Shown: piece after piece, positions 18,359-28,370 of the stretch
Layout of the letters: each line of letters starts with the position of its first letter
Position numbering within the stretch: the first letter of the stretch is position 1
Assembly (NCBI RefSeq): GCF_016107545.1
Contig: NZ_JABASS010000006.1
Coordinates: 98,129 to 162,128, forward strand
DNA length: 64,000 bases
Direction of reading: 5' to 3'
Source: Psychrobacter namhaensis
GTDB lineage: Bacteria > Pseudomonadota > Gammaproteobacteria > Pseudomonadales > Moraxellaceae
Program-made: the position numbers and the translations under genes
Notes under the pieces: model-generated
What the model was told of the DNA's origin: nothing
The model's database searches: none
The model's input: only the letters and a program-made list of their open reading frames with translations

Positions 18359-18551
18359 AATGGTATCCTTGTGACTTGGTTTTCAGTCTTTATATGCGTG
18401 CTTTGAGTTTATAAAAGCGTGAAAATAAAACAAAAAGCATCGATATATAGTTTGAAGTGAAACAGAGCTATATTATAACCTGCCCTTATGACAAAAAGGT
18501 GAAAGCAACCACAATCAAATAGATTAGGCGCTTATTTTGTCATTTTACAAG

Positions 18552-19388
18552 TTAACGTGCGGCTTTTTCATCGATTCCTGAGAGACCAAAGCGCCGACCC
18601 AGCTCGTTTAACACGGCATCTGACTCTATATCGAACCACGCCAGTCCAACCAAGGTATGAAACCAGACATCCGCCACTTCATAAATGAGCTCATGACGGG
18701 CCTCATCGTACTGCGCTTTGTCTCTATTTTCATCACAATTGGCAAAGTCTTTGGCAGCGATGATACTCTCCGTACTCTCTTCACCAACTTTTTCTAATAT
18801 CTTATTCAAGCCTTTAGCGTACAAGCTGGCCACATAAGAGCTGTCAGCATCGGCTTGTTTTCGCTCTACCAATACCTGATCCAGTTGTTGTAACACCGAG
18901 TTTTTATCAACGCGTGCTTGGCCCGTGTCAGGGTTGGCAGTTGCGCGAGTGTTTTTGGTTTGAGAATTGGCACTGGTAGACTCATGGGCTTGATAAATAT
19001 CAGCAGGGTCTTTTAGGACTTTATCAACCGTCTGCCATTTTGGTGTTTGGCCAGATAAATCTAAACGCTGGTAAAAACAAGACTCGCGCCCAGTATGGCA
19101 AGCAATGCCACCCGCTTGGGTGACACTAAGCACAATCACATCGGCGTCACAGTCCAAGCGAATATCATGTACGGTCTGAGTGTGACCTGACGACTCTCCT
19201 TTGTGCCACAATTTGGCCCGCGAGCGCGAAAAATAAACCGCGGTTTGTGTTTGCGCAGTCAATTGCAGCGCGTCGCTATTCATCCAAGCCATCATCAAAA
19301 TACGACCAGACTTGTGATCTTGAGCAATTGCCGGAATTAAACCATCAGCATTAAAATTTATGGCGGTCAGCCAAGCAGGTAAAGTCAT
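18552..19388 (-). CDS. hisI: Bifunctional phosphoribosyl-AMP cyclohydrolase / phosphoribosyl-ATP pyrophosphatase
   Basis: Catalyses the second and third steps of histidine synthesis. The N-terminal HisI domain (about residues 1-115) shows [14 protein letters not shown], the metal-binding [12 protein letters not shown] and [15 protein letters not shown] linker of about 60 polar residues leads to the HisE domain (about 175-278), with [15 protein letters not shown] and [16 protein letters not shown]. The fused HisIE form is known in many proteobacteria, though the linker here is long. No other his gene lies in the window, so the pathway is dispersed. Confidence 0.94.
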   Translation of the reverse strand: MTLPAWLTAINFNADGLIPAIAQDHKSGRILMMAWMNSDALQLTAQTQTAVYFSRSRAKLWHKGESSGHTQTVHDIRLDCDADVIVLSVTQAGGIACHTGRESCFYQRLDLSGQTPKWQTVDKVLKDPADIYQAHESTSANSQTKNTRATANPDTGQARVDKNSVLQQLDQVLVERKQADADSSYVASLYAKGLNKILEKVGEESTESIIAAKDFANCDENRDKAQYDEARHELIYEVADVWFHTLVGLAWFDIESDAVLNELGRRFGLSGIDEKAAR

Positions 19389-19590
19389 AATATGTCTATC
19401 ATCTTATAGTGAAAAAGTAAAAAAAGGGTAAGGGGTTAGTCATTGACCATTCTATGGATGGTCAGAGTGATTTGAGTCAGACTGTTATCGGTATAAGGGC
19501 AACATTTGAATCAGTTGCTGTTTGAGCTGACATACTACTATCTAAGCTGACACCCTATTATTGTACGTGCGCCTAATGTATAGCGTCATT

Positions 19591-20034
19591 TTAATGCTTA
19601 AACAGATGCGGATACAACGCTTCTTTGATCGTGTGATCAAGTGGGGTTGTCTTATTCAGGCGAAAGTCATAACTGACAAAATGCTGCCGTGCTTTTGCCA
19701 CCGTTTCACCCGTGTACATACGGGTGACTCTTGTTATCAAGTTGCCGCCCTTATCATACAGTGGCTCAACGCCCACCTCAAACAATAGCTCTTCACGTAC
19801 CCGTACACGGCTCATGATATGTAGCTGTAACTCATCAACCAATAAGCCTTGATAGTCCGCGTTGACCTCTTTAATACCTTTAGAGTATAAAAACCTTAAG
19901 CGTGCCTCAGATAATAAAGCGGTCAGGGATTCAAGCGTCATATATTGCCCAGTATCGATTTCGGTATGACGCACACGCATTACCGTCTCGAAGACGAATA
20001 GATCATTATCAAAGTTTAACTCATGTTTTGACAC
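19591..20034 (-). CDS. Hotdog-fold thioesterase-like protein, GTG start
   Basis: A 147-residue protein resembling the 4-hydroxybenzoyl-CoA thioesterase (hotdog) superfamily. It shows an N-terminal strand VRHTEIDTGQYMTLESLTALLSEARLRFLY and a C-terminal sheet ending in YDFRLNKTTPLDH. The frame extends upstream to 20205, but AGGAGATAAC directly precedes a GTG at 20034 and the extra upstream residues lack domain character, so I place the start there. Substrate unknown. It is divergent from rpmI. Confidence 0.7.
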   Translation of the reverse strand: MSKHELNFDNDLFVFETVMRVRHTEIDTGQYMTLESLTALLSEARLRFLYSKGIKEVNADYQGLLVDELQLHIMSRVRVREELLFEVGVEPLYDKGGNLITRVTRMYTGETVAKARQHFVSYDFRLNKTTPLDHTIKEALYPHLFKH

Positions 20035-20329
20035 GTTATCTCCTAGACTGATTGCAGGTGATGAGCTCTGCTTATCATGGGATAGGTGGGCTGCGTCATA
20101 ATGATTATGACCATAGGATGTAGAGTCAATAAAAGTGGTCAATAGCGTTGCTTTATCGGTGCTTAGATTATACCAAAGCTTAGTGTTACTAAAGCACAGC
20201 TGCAACTGACATTCAATCTATTTAGAAAAATATTCGTTTTTTTATTAGGATGCTGTATGAGCAGATCGTCACTCAGCTCATACAGGTTGTTTGTCTTTAT
20301 GGGCGACTAGAAGAGAGCCAAAACTTTAC

Positions 20330-20359
20330 TTGGCAAAACAACGTGCTATCTGCTAAAAT
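20330..20359 (+). promoter_or_regulatory. Promoter of rpmI-rplT
   Basis: TTGGCA at 20330-20335 and TAAAAT at 20354-20359 with an 18-base spacer. This gives a leader of roughly 105 bases before rpmI. Confidence 0.5.
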
Positions 20360-20469
20360 AGCGCCTCCCACCTCGAGGCAAATAGAGAGATAGTTGTTGT
20401 TTATATGATGATTATTCATTATTACTATTTGACGACCAGGTTCTAACACAGAAAAAGAGGCAAATCATC

Positions 20470-20667
20470 ATGAAAGTTAAGATGAAAACCAGAAGCGGTG
20501 CCGCTAAACGCTTCAAAAAAACAGCGAACGGCTTTAAGCGTAAGCAAGCATTCAAAAGCCATATTTTGACCAAGAAATCAGCTAAGCGTATTCGCCAGTT
20601 GCGCGGTCTTAAGATGGTGGACAAGTCTGACGAAGCAGCAGTTCGTCGTATGTGCCCATACATCTAA
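20470..20667 (+). CDS. rpmI: 50S ribosomal protein L35
   Basis: Small basic protein of the large ribosomal subunit, 65 residues. The sequence [21 protein letters not shown] and the [14 protein letters not shown] stretch are diagnostic of L35. GAGG lies seven bases before the start. It is followed by rplT after 135 bases, the universal L35-L20 pair. Unusually infC, which normally precedes rpmI, is not here; the upstream neighbour is the divergent thioesterase gene. Confidence 0.97.
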   Translation: MKVKMKTRSGAAKRFKKTANGFKRKQAFKSHILTKKSAKRIRQLRGLKMVDKSDEAAVRRMCPYI

Positions 20668-20802
20668 TAGCCTATTGTCACTTGTGTTTAATTAAAAATT
20701 ATTTGATTAAAGATATCTGACTTTGCAATCTGACAACGATGTCTATTATTCAATGACATCGTGATTCGTTTAACAATGATTAAAGAAATCTTGGAGTAAA
20801 TT

Positions 20803-21159
20803 ATGGCCCGTGTAAAACGTGGTGTACAGGCAAATCGCCGTCACAAAAAAATCTTAAAGCGCGCAAAAGGCTACTACGGTGCCCGTTCACGTGTTTACCG
20901 CGTAGCGGTACAAGCAGTGACCAAAGCTGGTCAATATGCATATCGTGACCGTCGCAACAAAAAACGTACTTTCCGTCGTCTTTGGATCGCACGTATCAAT
21001 GCTGGTGCACGCTTAAACGGCTTAAGCTATAGCCGCTTTATCAATGGCATGAAAAAAGCTAACATCGCCATCGATCGTCGCGTTCTAGCAGACATCGCTA
21101 TGCATGATGCAGCGACTTTCACAGCATTGGTCGAAAAAGCAAAAGCGGAATTGGCCTAA
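20803..21159 (+). CDS. rplT: 50S ribosomal protein L20
   Basis: RNA-binding protein needed early in 50S assembly, 118 residues. It begins [29 protein letters not shown], the L20 signature, and contains [13 protein letters not shown] and LADIAMHD near the C-terminus. In other bacteria L20 represses its own operon through an mRNA pseudoknot. Whether that operates here cannot be seen. TTGGAG lies seven bases before the start. Confidence 0.97.
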   Translation: MARVKRGVQANRRHKKILKRAKGYYGARSRVYRVAVQAVTKAGQYAYRDRRNKKRTFRRLWIARINAGARLNGLSYSRFINGMKKANIAIDRRVLADIAMHDAATFTALVEKAKAELA

Positions 21160-21245
21160 ATATTACCCATCCTTTAGGTATCAGGCTTACTTAAGCAAGT
21201 ATCTAAACGGATAGGACTAATATTGATTAATAGTACGATATTAAT

Positions 21246-21276
21246 AAAAGCTACCGCTGGTCGGTGGCTTTTTTTA
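21246..21276 (+). terminator. Intrinsic terminator of rpmI-rplT
   Basis: AAAGCTACCG pairs with CGGTGGCTTT (one G-U pair) around a five-base loop and runs into seven Ts. It lies about 90 bases after the rplT stop. Confidence 0.85.
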
Positions 21277-21387
21277 TATTAAATTATTTTAAGCGTATGC
21301 GATGTTGGACTTGATTGACGTCAAAACACGCTGATCACCGTCTAAATATTCAAGCCATTCATATCATCTGTCTTTGTACTAAAATGA

Positions 21388-22518
<1,131 letters not shown>

Positions 22519-22572
22519 AGTTTCGTTGTTAATACGTCTACCTTTACTCCAAAAATTTGATTCGAGATATTT

Positions 22573-24987
22573 ATGAAAATTAGCGAACAGTGGCTACGTC
22601 AATGGGTAAATCCCGATAATACCAGTGAGCAGTTGGCCGAACAGCTGACCATGGCAGGGCTTGAGATTGACGATCGTTATGCAGTTGCCCGTGCATTCAG
22701 TGGCGTGGTCGTCGGTGAAGTCATCAGCATTGAGCCGCATCCAGATGCGGATAAGCTACGCGTCACACAGGTGAATATCGGTGGCGCTGAGCCCGTACAA
22801 ATTGTCTGCGGCGCACCCAACGTTACTGTTGGTATGAAAGCACCAGTGGCTACCGTTGGTGCAGTATTACCGAGCGATGACAAGAAAGGCTTTAAAATCA
22901 AAAAAAGCAAACTGCGCGGTGTGGCTTCAAACGGTATGCTCTGCGGCGCATCCGAGATTGATTTAACCGATAGCATTGATGGTCTGCTTGAGCTGCCAGC
23001 TGATGCACCAGTCGGTACCGATATCCGTGACTATTTAGGCTTAGACAATCAGATATTGGATATCTCAATCACCCCAAACCGTGGCGATTGCTTTAGCGTA
23101 CGCGGTATTGCCCGCGAGATATCGGTCATTAACAATTTGCCGATGCAAATGCCAGAGATCCCTGCCAATGTGGCAGTTACTGATAACGGCGCTGATACGC
23201 CTACGCCCGCCGTAACCGTCAGTGCAATAGAAGCGTGTCCACGTTATTTGTTGCAATCTATTAGCAATATCGATCGTAGTATCGACACACCAAAATGGAT
23301 GCAAGACGCGCTGGTGCAATCCGGATTACGTTCGCATAACTTCTTAGTCGATGTGACCAACTATGTGTTGATGGAGTTGGGGCAGCCGCTACATGCATTT
23401 GATGCCGATACGATCAAAGGCGATATCGTGGTGCGTTTGGCACAGCCTGAAGAAAGCCTGACGTTGCTCAATGAGCAAACCATTACCTTAACGGGTGATG
23501 AGTTAGTGATTGCCGATGACAAAGGGGCGTTAGCACTTGCTGGTATCATGGGTGGTCAGCGTAGTAGTGTCACCGACAGTACGACCAACATCGTCTTAGA
23601 AAGTGCTTTTTTTAACCCGTTAGCGATCGCTGCGCGCGCACGCCGCTTTGGTCTTCATACTGATGCATCACAGCGCTTTGAGCGTGGGGTGGATTTTGAG
23701 TTACCAGAGATTGCGCTCGCACGAGCTTGTGATTTAATCACTAGCATTACGGCGGGGCAAGCTGGACAGATCGTGACAGTTGAGCACTCTAAATATCTGC
23801 CAGTGTGCGCGCCCATCACGTTGCCAATCGCTAAAGTCCGTGACGTTATTGGTATTGAGATTGATCCATCAGAGATGGTGCGTATCTTAATCCAACTGGG
23901 TTTTGACGTAGAGCAACAGAGCGACGCGCTGGTTTGCAAGCCGCCGTCTTATCGCTTTGATATGAGTATCCTCGAGGACTTGATCGAAGAGATTGCCCGC
24001 ATCTATGGCTATGACAATATTCCAAGTGTCTTGCCGCATTTGCAAGTGAGTATGGATTATGACGATACCGCAGACTTGATTCATGAGATGAAGCTGGCGC
24101 TGGTCGACAACGGCTATATGGAAGCGATTAGCTTTAGCTTTAGCGATGCAAAACTAGAAGCCTTGCTCGATGATGAAGCATTGGGTGAGGTTTTGGCATT
24201 GGCCAACCCAATCTCTAGTGATTTGGCGGTGATGCGCCGTACTTTGCTCTCTAGCTTATTGCCATGTGTACAGTACAATCTAAACCGTCAGCAGCCACGT
24301 GTCCGTTTTTTTGAGACAGGCCTTAGCTTCGTCGGTCAGAGCGTGAGCGACTTGGTCCAAACACCAAGTATTGCTTTGGTGGCAGTGGGTGACGTATGGG
24401 ATGAGCAAGCTTATCAAAATCGTGCGCTAGATTTTTATGACTTAAAACACGATATTGAGCAACTGCTACCAGCGCAAATCGATAGCGCCCGTATTCGCTA
24501 TGAGCGTAGTGGGCTTGCCTTCTTGCACCCCGGCCAAAGCGCTAAATTATATATCGACGACGTATACGTTGGTTGGCTAGGTCAGTTGCATCCAAGCACG
24601 GCCAAACAGTTGGATTTGCCTACGACATGGGTGGCTCAATTGTCACTTGCGCCGTTGCTGACTCTCGCCCGTGAGCAGCATGCGATCACCACGCCTAGTA
24701 AATTCCCACAAGTACGTCGCGACATCGCCATCTTAGTAGATAGCGATACTAGCGTACAAACGCTAGCGTCAACGATACGTACTGCTGCCGGTAATCTATT
24801 GACCGATCTTTGGTTGTTCGATGTTTATCAAGGTGACAACGTACCAGCAGGACAGCGTTCATTAGCTTTTGCATTAGTGTGGCAAGACAGTACGCAAACC
24901 TTGTCTGACGAAGCAGTAAAAACGGCCACTGATAAGGTGGTGCAAGCGCTGGTTGACCAACACGCAGTGCAGCTGCGTGACAGCTAA
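22573..24987 (+). CDS. pheT: Phenylalanyl-tRNA synthetase beta subunit
   Basis: Beta subunit, 804 residues, normal for the bacterial enzyme. Domains in order: N-terminal region with the EMAP/tRNA-binding fold (VVGEVISIEPHPDADKLRV, about residues 45-150), B3/B4 editing domain (SITPNRGDCFSVRGIAREI, DVTNYVLMELGQPLHAFD), B5 (about 400-475), a catalytic-like core that is inactive in the family, and a C-terminal ferredoxin-like anticodon-binding domain (FPQVRRDIAILVD). It is cotranscribed with pheS and probably with ihfA 225 bases on. Confidence 0.97.
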   Translation: MKISEQWLRQWVNPDNTSEQLAEQLTMAGLEIDDRYAVARAFSGVVVGEVISIEPHPDADKLRVTQVNIGGAEPVQIVCGAPNVTVGMKAPVATVGAVLPSDDKKGFKIKKSKLRGVASNGMLCGASEIDLTDSIDGLLELPADAPVGTDIRDYLGLDNQILDISITPNRGDCFSVRGIAREISVINNLPMQMPEIPANVAVTDNGADTPTPAVTVSAIEACPRYLLQSISNIDRSIDTPKWMQDALVQSGLRSHNFLVDVTNYVLMELGQPLHAFDADTIKGDIVVRLAQPEESLTLLNEQTITLTGDELVIADDKGALALAGIMGGQRSSVTDSTTNIVLESAFFNPLAIAARARRFGLHTDASQRFERGVDFELPEIALARACDLITSITAGQAGQIVTVEHSKYLPVCAPITLPIAKVRDVIGIEIDPSEMVRILIQLGFDVEQQSDALVCKPPSYRFDMSILEDLIEEIARIYGYDNIPSVLPHLQVSMDYDDTADLIHEMKLALVDNGYMEAISFSFSDAKLEALLDDEALGEVLALANPISSDLAVMRRTLLSSLLPCVQYNLNRQQPRVRFFETGLSFVGQSVSDLVQTPSIALVAVGDVWDEQAYQNRALDFYDLKHDIEQLLPAQIDSARIRYERSGLAFLHPGQSAKLYIDDVYVGWLGQLHPSTAKQLDLPTTWVAQLSLAPLLTLAREQHAITTPSKFPQVRRDIAILVDSDTSVQTLASTIRTAAGNLLTDLWLFDVYQGDNVPAGQRSLAFALVWQDSTQTLSDEAVKTATDKVVQALVDQHAVQLRDS

Positions 24988-25212
24988 AATTTGTTATCGT
25001 TAACACGTGATGCTCTATAGTCTTTTCATTGTTGAGGCTATAGAGCATTGCTATTTGTAAAAACTGTTATTGATAGGGCGTGCTAAGTGGTTATTAATAA
25101 AGGACTTTAATGCAATCTTTGTGAAAAAGAAGGCAAAAAACCTTTATAATAGCTACCCTCATACCGCTAAACCATGATATTTGACATCACGACATAGCAT
25201 AGGAGTCGTACT

Positions 25213-25512
25213 GTGAGCACCTTAACCAAATCTGACATGATTGAGCATTTGATGAGTCATCTTAACCTCACACGCCAAGAAGGCCGCTGTTTGGTGGAGA
25301 GTTTTTTTGATGAATTGTCAGAGAGTTTGATTGATGGCAAAGAGGTCAAGCTTTCAGGCTTTGGCAACTTCGAACTGAAAGATAAAAATAGCCGTCCAGG
25401 TCGTAATCCTAAAACAGGAGAGCCTGTTGCAGTATCTGCACGCCGTGTGGTGACCTTTAAAACGGGACAAAAATTCCGTCAAAAAGTCGATGAGCGTCTG
25501 TTTGATGCTTAA
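25213..25512 (+). CDS. ihfA: Integration host factor alpha subunit
   Basis: DNA-bending protein that forms a heterodimer with IhfB and acts in transcription, replication and recombination. The sequence MSTLTKSDMIEHLMSHLNLTRQEGRCLVESFFDEL and the DNA-inserting arm GRNPKTGEPVAVSARRVVTFKTGQKFRQKV identify it, with the intercalating Pro in NPKTGEP. Length 99 is standard. Placement behind pheT matches the pheST-ihfA arrangement of many gammaproteobacteria. IHF normally assists NtrC/sigma-54 promoters such as the one proposed for urt. Confidence 0.96.
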   Translation: MSTLTKSDMIEHLMSHLNLTRQEGRCLVESFFDELSESLIDGKEVKLSGFGNFELKDKNSRPGRNPKTGEPVAVSARRVVTFKTGQKFRQKVDERLFDA

Positions 25513-25668
25513 TGTAAACTGGCGCAGTTACTTTGTTGATAATTTAACTATTGACGCTATCGCCTTGTAAGGCATCAAATGGTTGGTGGCTTACACTAAC
25601 TACTTAGAGGCGGCAACGAAAATGAAATATGAGTCATATTTATTAAGGCCTATAAAATAATAGGCATA

Positions 25669-25696
25669 AAAAAAGAGAGCACACGCTCTCTTTTTT
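25669..25696. terminator. Bidirectional terminator between ihfA and lipoprotein gene
   Basis: A perfect 12-base stem (six A then GAGAGC, loop ACAC, complement) has A and T tracts on both sides. It sits between convergent genes and can end both. Confidence 0.9.
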
Positions 25697-25729
25697 ACTA
25701 CAGTCTATTTATCGCTTATGCAATAAAAA

Positions 25730-26068
25730 TTACTGAGCTTCTTCAACAACTACAACTTCGTCAGCAGCGTCAACAGCTGGATCAGCAACTACAGGTTCTG
25801 CCACTGTAGGATCTGTTAGGTCAGTTGCAGTAGCGTCGATGTCAGCTTCTGCTTCAGCAACCGCCGCTTCAGCATCAGCAACTCCAGTTTCCGCTTCAGC
25901 AGTAACTTCGCCTTCAGCAGCAGCTTCGTTTAGCTCTTCTGAAGCGTCTTGTACTTCTTCTTGCGCATCAGCTAAATCTTCAGCAGCGTTTTCTTTGTTG
26001 CTGTCACAGGCAGTTAGGCCCATAGTTGCAGTCATGATACCAGCTAAAGCAAGTAATTTAAGTTTCAT
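25730..26068 (-). CDS. Small acidic Ala/Glu-rich lipoprotein
   Basis: Predicted lipoprotein of 112 residues with a clear signal and lipobox (MKLKLLALAGIMTATMGLTAC, Cys at 21). The mature part is very acidic and low in complexity, rich in Ala, Glu, Asp and Val. A heptad-like helix (about residues 28-75) is followed by a Pro/Val-rich tail. GGAGAAAACCTT precedes the start. No known domain is recognisable. It may be an outer-membrane or periplasmic spacer or stress protein, but function is unknown. Confidence 0.75.
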   Translation of the reverse strand: MKLKLLALAGIMTATMGLTACDSNKENAAEDLADAQEEVQDASEELNEAAAEGEVTAEAETGVADAEAAVAEAEADIDATATDLTDPTVAEPVVADPAVDAADEVVVVEEAQ

Positions 26069-26590
26069 AAGGTTTTCTCCGGAAAAATGAAATGAGCAGT
26101 AGCAGCGAAAAAGGTTGAAATCCGAGATTTCCCAGAGTTCAACTAATCTAAGTCACAGCTACTCAGCTTCCACGCATTCTATACGCTTTCTATCTAAATA
26201 GAAATAGGTTGTACAATTAAGTAACAATAAAAGTGAAAAATAATTTTTTACTTTGTTTACTTAATATAATTTCTCATACAAACATTTGAATTAATCATCG
26301 TATAATCAATGACATCAAGCCGTTAGCAGAGTTTTTCGCTGTCTTGATTTCTCTCTATTTTCTCAGTCATTATGCGAATTATATAGTTAGAATTGGTAAG
26401 CGAGACGTGTGTTTTTGTTAGTAATAGGCAAAACATTTAGACACTCGTTCACAGCACTGACTGACACATTAAAAGGTAGGAAATTGACACAGTAAACTAA
26501 GCTATACAAGCGAGGATTAAACTAAAAACCACATAACGGCAAAACTATCAATAATAACTATCAATACGAATAGCGGTATATATCGTATGG
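26069..26590. other. Intergenic region before the metallopeptidase gene
   Basis: A divergent, strongly AT-rich spacer of about 520 bases that must hold promoters for both flanking genes. No consensus promoter, RNA gene or repeat stands out. Confidence 0.4.
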
Positions 26591-26605
26591 TTGAGGAATA
26601 ATAAT

Positions 26606-27490
26606 ATGAAATGGCAAGGCAGACGAGGCAGTTCTAACGTACGTACAAGCAAGGGGGGCGGAAAGCTGATCGGTGGTGGCATCGGCGGTATTGTTATTGC
26701 GGGTATTTTGTGGTTGGTGTTTGGCGTAAATCCAATGACCGCTTTGCAAACGGGTCAAGTAGTAACGGGAGGGGGCGGTACCTCTACCGAACCTGCGACC
26801 AGTACCGACCGAGATACGCAGTTTGTAAAAGTGGTGTTAGCGGATACAGAAGAGGTCTGGCATCAGATATTTAGTGAAGCGGGGAGCACTTATAAAGAGC
26901 CTTCTTTGATATTGTTTAATGGTCAAGTCAGTTCAGCCTGTGGAAGTGCCAGCGCGGCAACAGGTCCGTTTTATTGTCCAGGGGATCAGACGGTTTATTT
27001 GGATACGTCGTTCTTTGTAGAGATGCGTCAAAATCTTGGAATTGCAGGTGACCAGCAAGGCTCTGGTGGTCAAGACAACCAAGGCAAGGCTGGTGATTTT
27101 GCTCAGGCTTATGTCATCGCCCATGAAGTCGGTCATCATGTACAGACACTGCTTGGCATTACCCAGCAAGTTGGTGAGGCTAGTCGCCAAGTCACGCGGG
27201 CAGAAGCCAATAAGCTGTCAGTATTACAAGAGCTACAGGCGGATTGTTTTGCGGGGGTTTGGGCGCAGCGTAATCAAGAGCGTGTACAGTTTTTGGAAGC
27301 GGGTGATATCGATGAGGCCATCAATGCCGCCGGCCAAATCGGTGATGATCGCTTAGCACGAGCCAGTGGTGGGGCGGTAGTACCTGATAACTTCACTCAT
27401 GGTACCAGTCAGCAGCGTATTCAGTGGTTTACCCGTGGACTGGAGAGTGGCAACGTACAGTCCTGTGATACTTTTAGTGGCGCTTTATAA
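26606..27490 (+). CDS. ypfJ: YpfJ-family neutral zinc metallopeptidase
   Basis: Membrane-anchored predicted zinc protease of 294 residues. It starts MKWQGRRGSSNV, has one transmembrane helix (about residues 24-45, IGGIVIAGILWLVFGV), and a periplasmic catalytic domain. The metal-binding motif is AHEVGHHVQ, and the third ligand is probably in LQELQADCFAGVW. This ordering is the YpfJ (putative neutral zinc metallopeptidase) pattern. TTGAGGAATAATAAT precedes the ATG at 26606, so the in-frame TTG at 26591 is rejected. The substrate is unknown. Confidence 0.88.
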   Translation: MKWQGRRGSSNVRTSKGGGKLIGGGIGGIVIAGILWLVFGVNPMTALQTGQVVTGGGGTSTEPATSTDRDTQFVKVVLADTEEVWHQIFSEAGSTYKEPSLILFNGQVSSACGSASAATGPFYCPGDQTVYLDTSFFVEMRQNLGIAGDQQGSGGQDNQGKAGDFAQAYVIAHEVGHHVQTLLGITQQVGEASRQVTRAEANKLSVLQELQADCFAGVWAQRNQERVQFLEAGDIDEAINAAGQIGDDRLARASGGAVVPDNFTHGTSQQRIQWFTRGLESGNVQSCDTFSGAL

Positions 27491-27510
27491 AATAGTGGCG
27501 CTTTATAAAA
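27475..27510. repeat. 18-base tandem duplication over the ypfJ stop codon
   Basis: TAGTGGCGCTTTATAAAA occurs twice in direct succession (27475-27492 and 27493-27510). The first copy contains the last codons and the stop of ypfJ. It looks like a recent slippage duplication without effect on the protein. Confidence 0.85.
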
Positions 27511-27526
27511 ATTAATAAACATGCCC

Positions 27527-27560
27527 AAAAAAGCCTGCAACGTCGATTGCAGGCTTTTTT
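27527..27560 (+). terminator. Intrinsic terminator of ypfJ, bidirectional
   Basis: Perfect 14-base arms AAAAAAGCCTGCAA and complement around CGTCGA, ending in six Ts. Symmetry suggests it also serves the minus-strand lipoprotein gene that ends at 27644. Confidence 0.9.
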
Positions 27561-27643
27561 ATGTGCTAAGGCGTCTGGTTTAACGAGACTGCCTTACAAT
27601 AGAGTGGCGTGATTCTTAAGTCTCTTAAGTAATAATACAGCGA

Positions 27644-27883
27644 TTATCTGCTGTTATCAAGAATATACGCACCTGCACCACCAACGGCTGCCCCACCAAG
27701 GGCGCCACGAGCGATATCTTTACTGTCGCCACCACTTCTGATTAGAGCACCGGCCGCCGCGCCAGCCGCCGCGCCTTTGGCTGTATTACTCAAACCACTA
27801 TTGTATCCACCAGTTGAGCAACCGCCCATAATAAGAGCCGAGCTAGTAAGAGCAGTCATTGCGATAGTTTTAGCAAATTTCAT
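27644..27883 (-). CDS. Glycine-zipper small lipoprotein
   Basis: A 79-residue predicted lipoprotein. The signal MKFAKTIAMTALTSSALIMGGC ends in lipobox MGGC (Cys 22). The mature part is Gly/Ala-rich with repeated GxxxG spacing (AKGAAAGAAAGALIRSGG, ARGALGGAAVGGAGAY), as in glycine-zipper/YMGG-like proteins of the outer membrane. The frame is open to 27934, but CAGGTG lies six bases before the ATG at 27883. Function unknown. Confidence 0.75.
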   Translation of the reverse strand: MKFAKTIAMTALTSSALIMGGCSTGGYNSGLSNTAKGAAAGAAAGALIRSGGDSKDIARGALGGAAVGGAGAYILDNSR

Positions 27884-28282
27884 AGTATCACCTGTTAGGT
27901 TATCAAAATTAAAAAACGATATTTCCGTTGCCACTCATTTTAATGCGTCATGCTAAATTAAAACATCTGGGCAATGAGCTTAGAATAATCGATTGTGCTA
28001 CCGCAAGAATCATTGAAGTGTGCAGTAAAAGGATTACAGTAAGGACGGCAAATATCTCAGAACTCCTACTACTATCAAGATTGATAGCAAAGTACATCTA
28101 TACTGGCACCTATACTAACCTGTCTCACAGCTACTAGGCGTAGTAAAAGCGCTAAAGTTTGCAAACACCCTGTAAACTATGTTTCTCCACTGTATCGTTG
28201 CGAGGGCTTGGCCGAGAGCTGTTGTATTGATCAGCCGCTAATAGTTTCTACTACCCATCTTTTTACCGCTTGTAAAAAGAAA
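27884..28282. other. Intergenic region between lipoprotein gene and rho
   Basis: About 400 bases between two minus-strand genes. A 69-codon plus-strand frame here has no ribosome site or protein-like composition. No RNA gene was recognised. Confidence 0.4.
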
Positions 28283-28304
28283 AAGACCGCACAAAGGCGG
28301 TCTT
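28283..28304 (-). terminator. Intrinsic terminator of rho
   Basis: AAGACCGC / GCGGTCTT with a six-base loop, followed on the minus strand by a T-rich run. It lies about 65 bases after the rho stop. Confidence 0.8.
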
Positions 28305-28370
28305 CATTAATGACGGTAAGTCTCTGCTGAGCCAACCGAAAAAGTATTGGGCTAAGCTTGGAACAGCGGA

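Noticed and set aside
25839..26090. Ser/Ala-rich plus-strand frame opposite the acidic lipoprotein gene
   Set aside because: Antisense shadow of low-complexity codons; the minus strand has a signal peptide with lipobox and a ribosome site.
27928..28137. Plus-strand frame of 69 codons upstream of rho's terminator
   Set aside because: No ribosome site, no protein-like pattern, and it overlaps the promoter area of the glycine-zipper lipoprotein gene.
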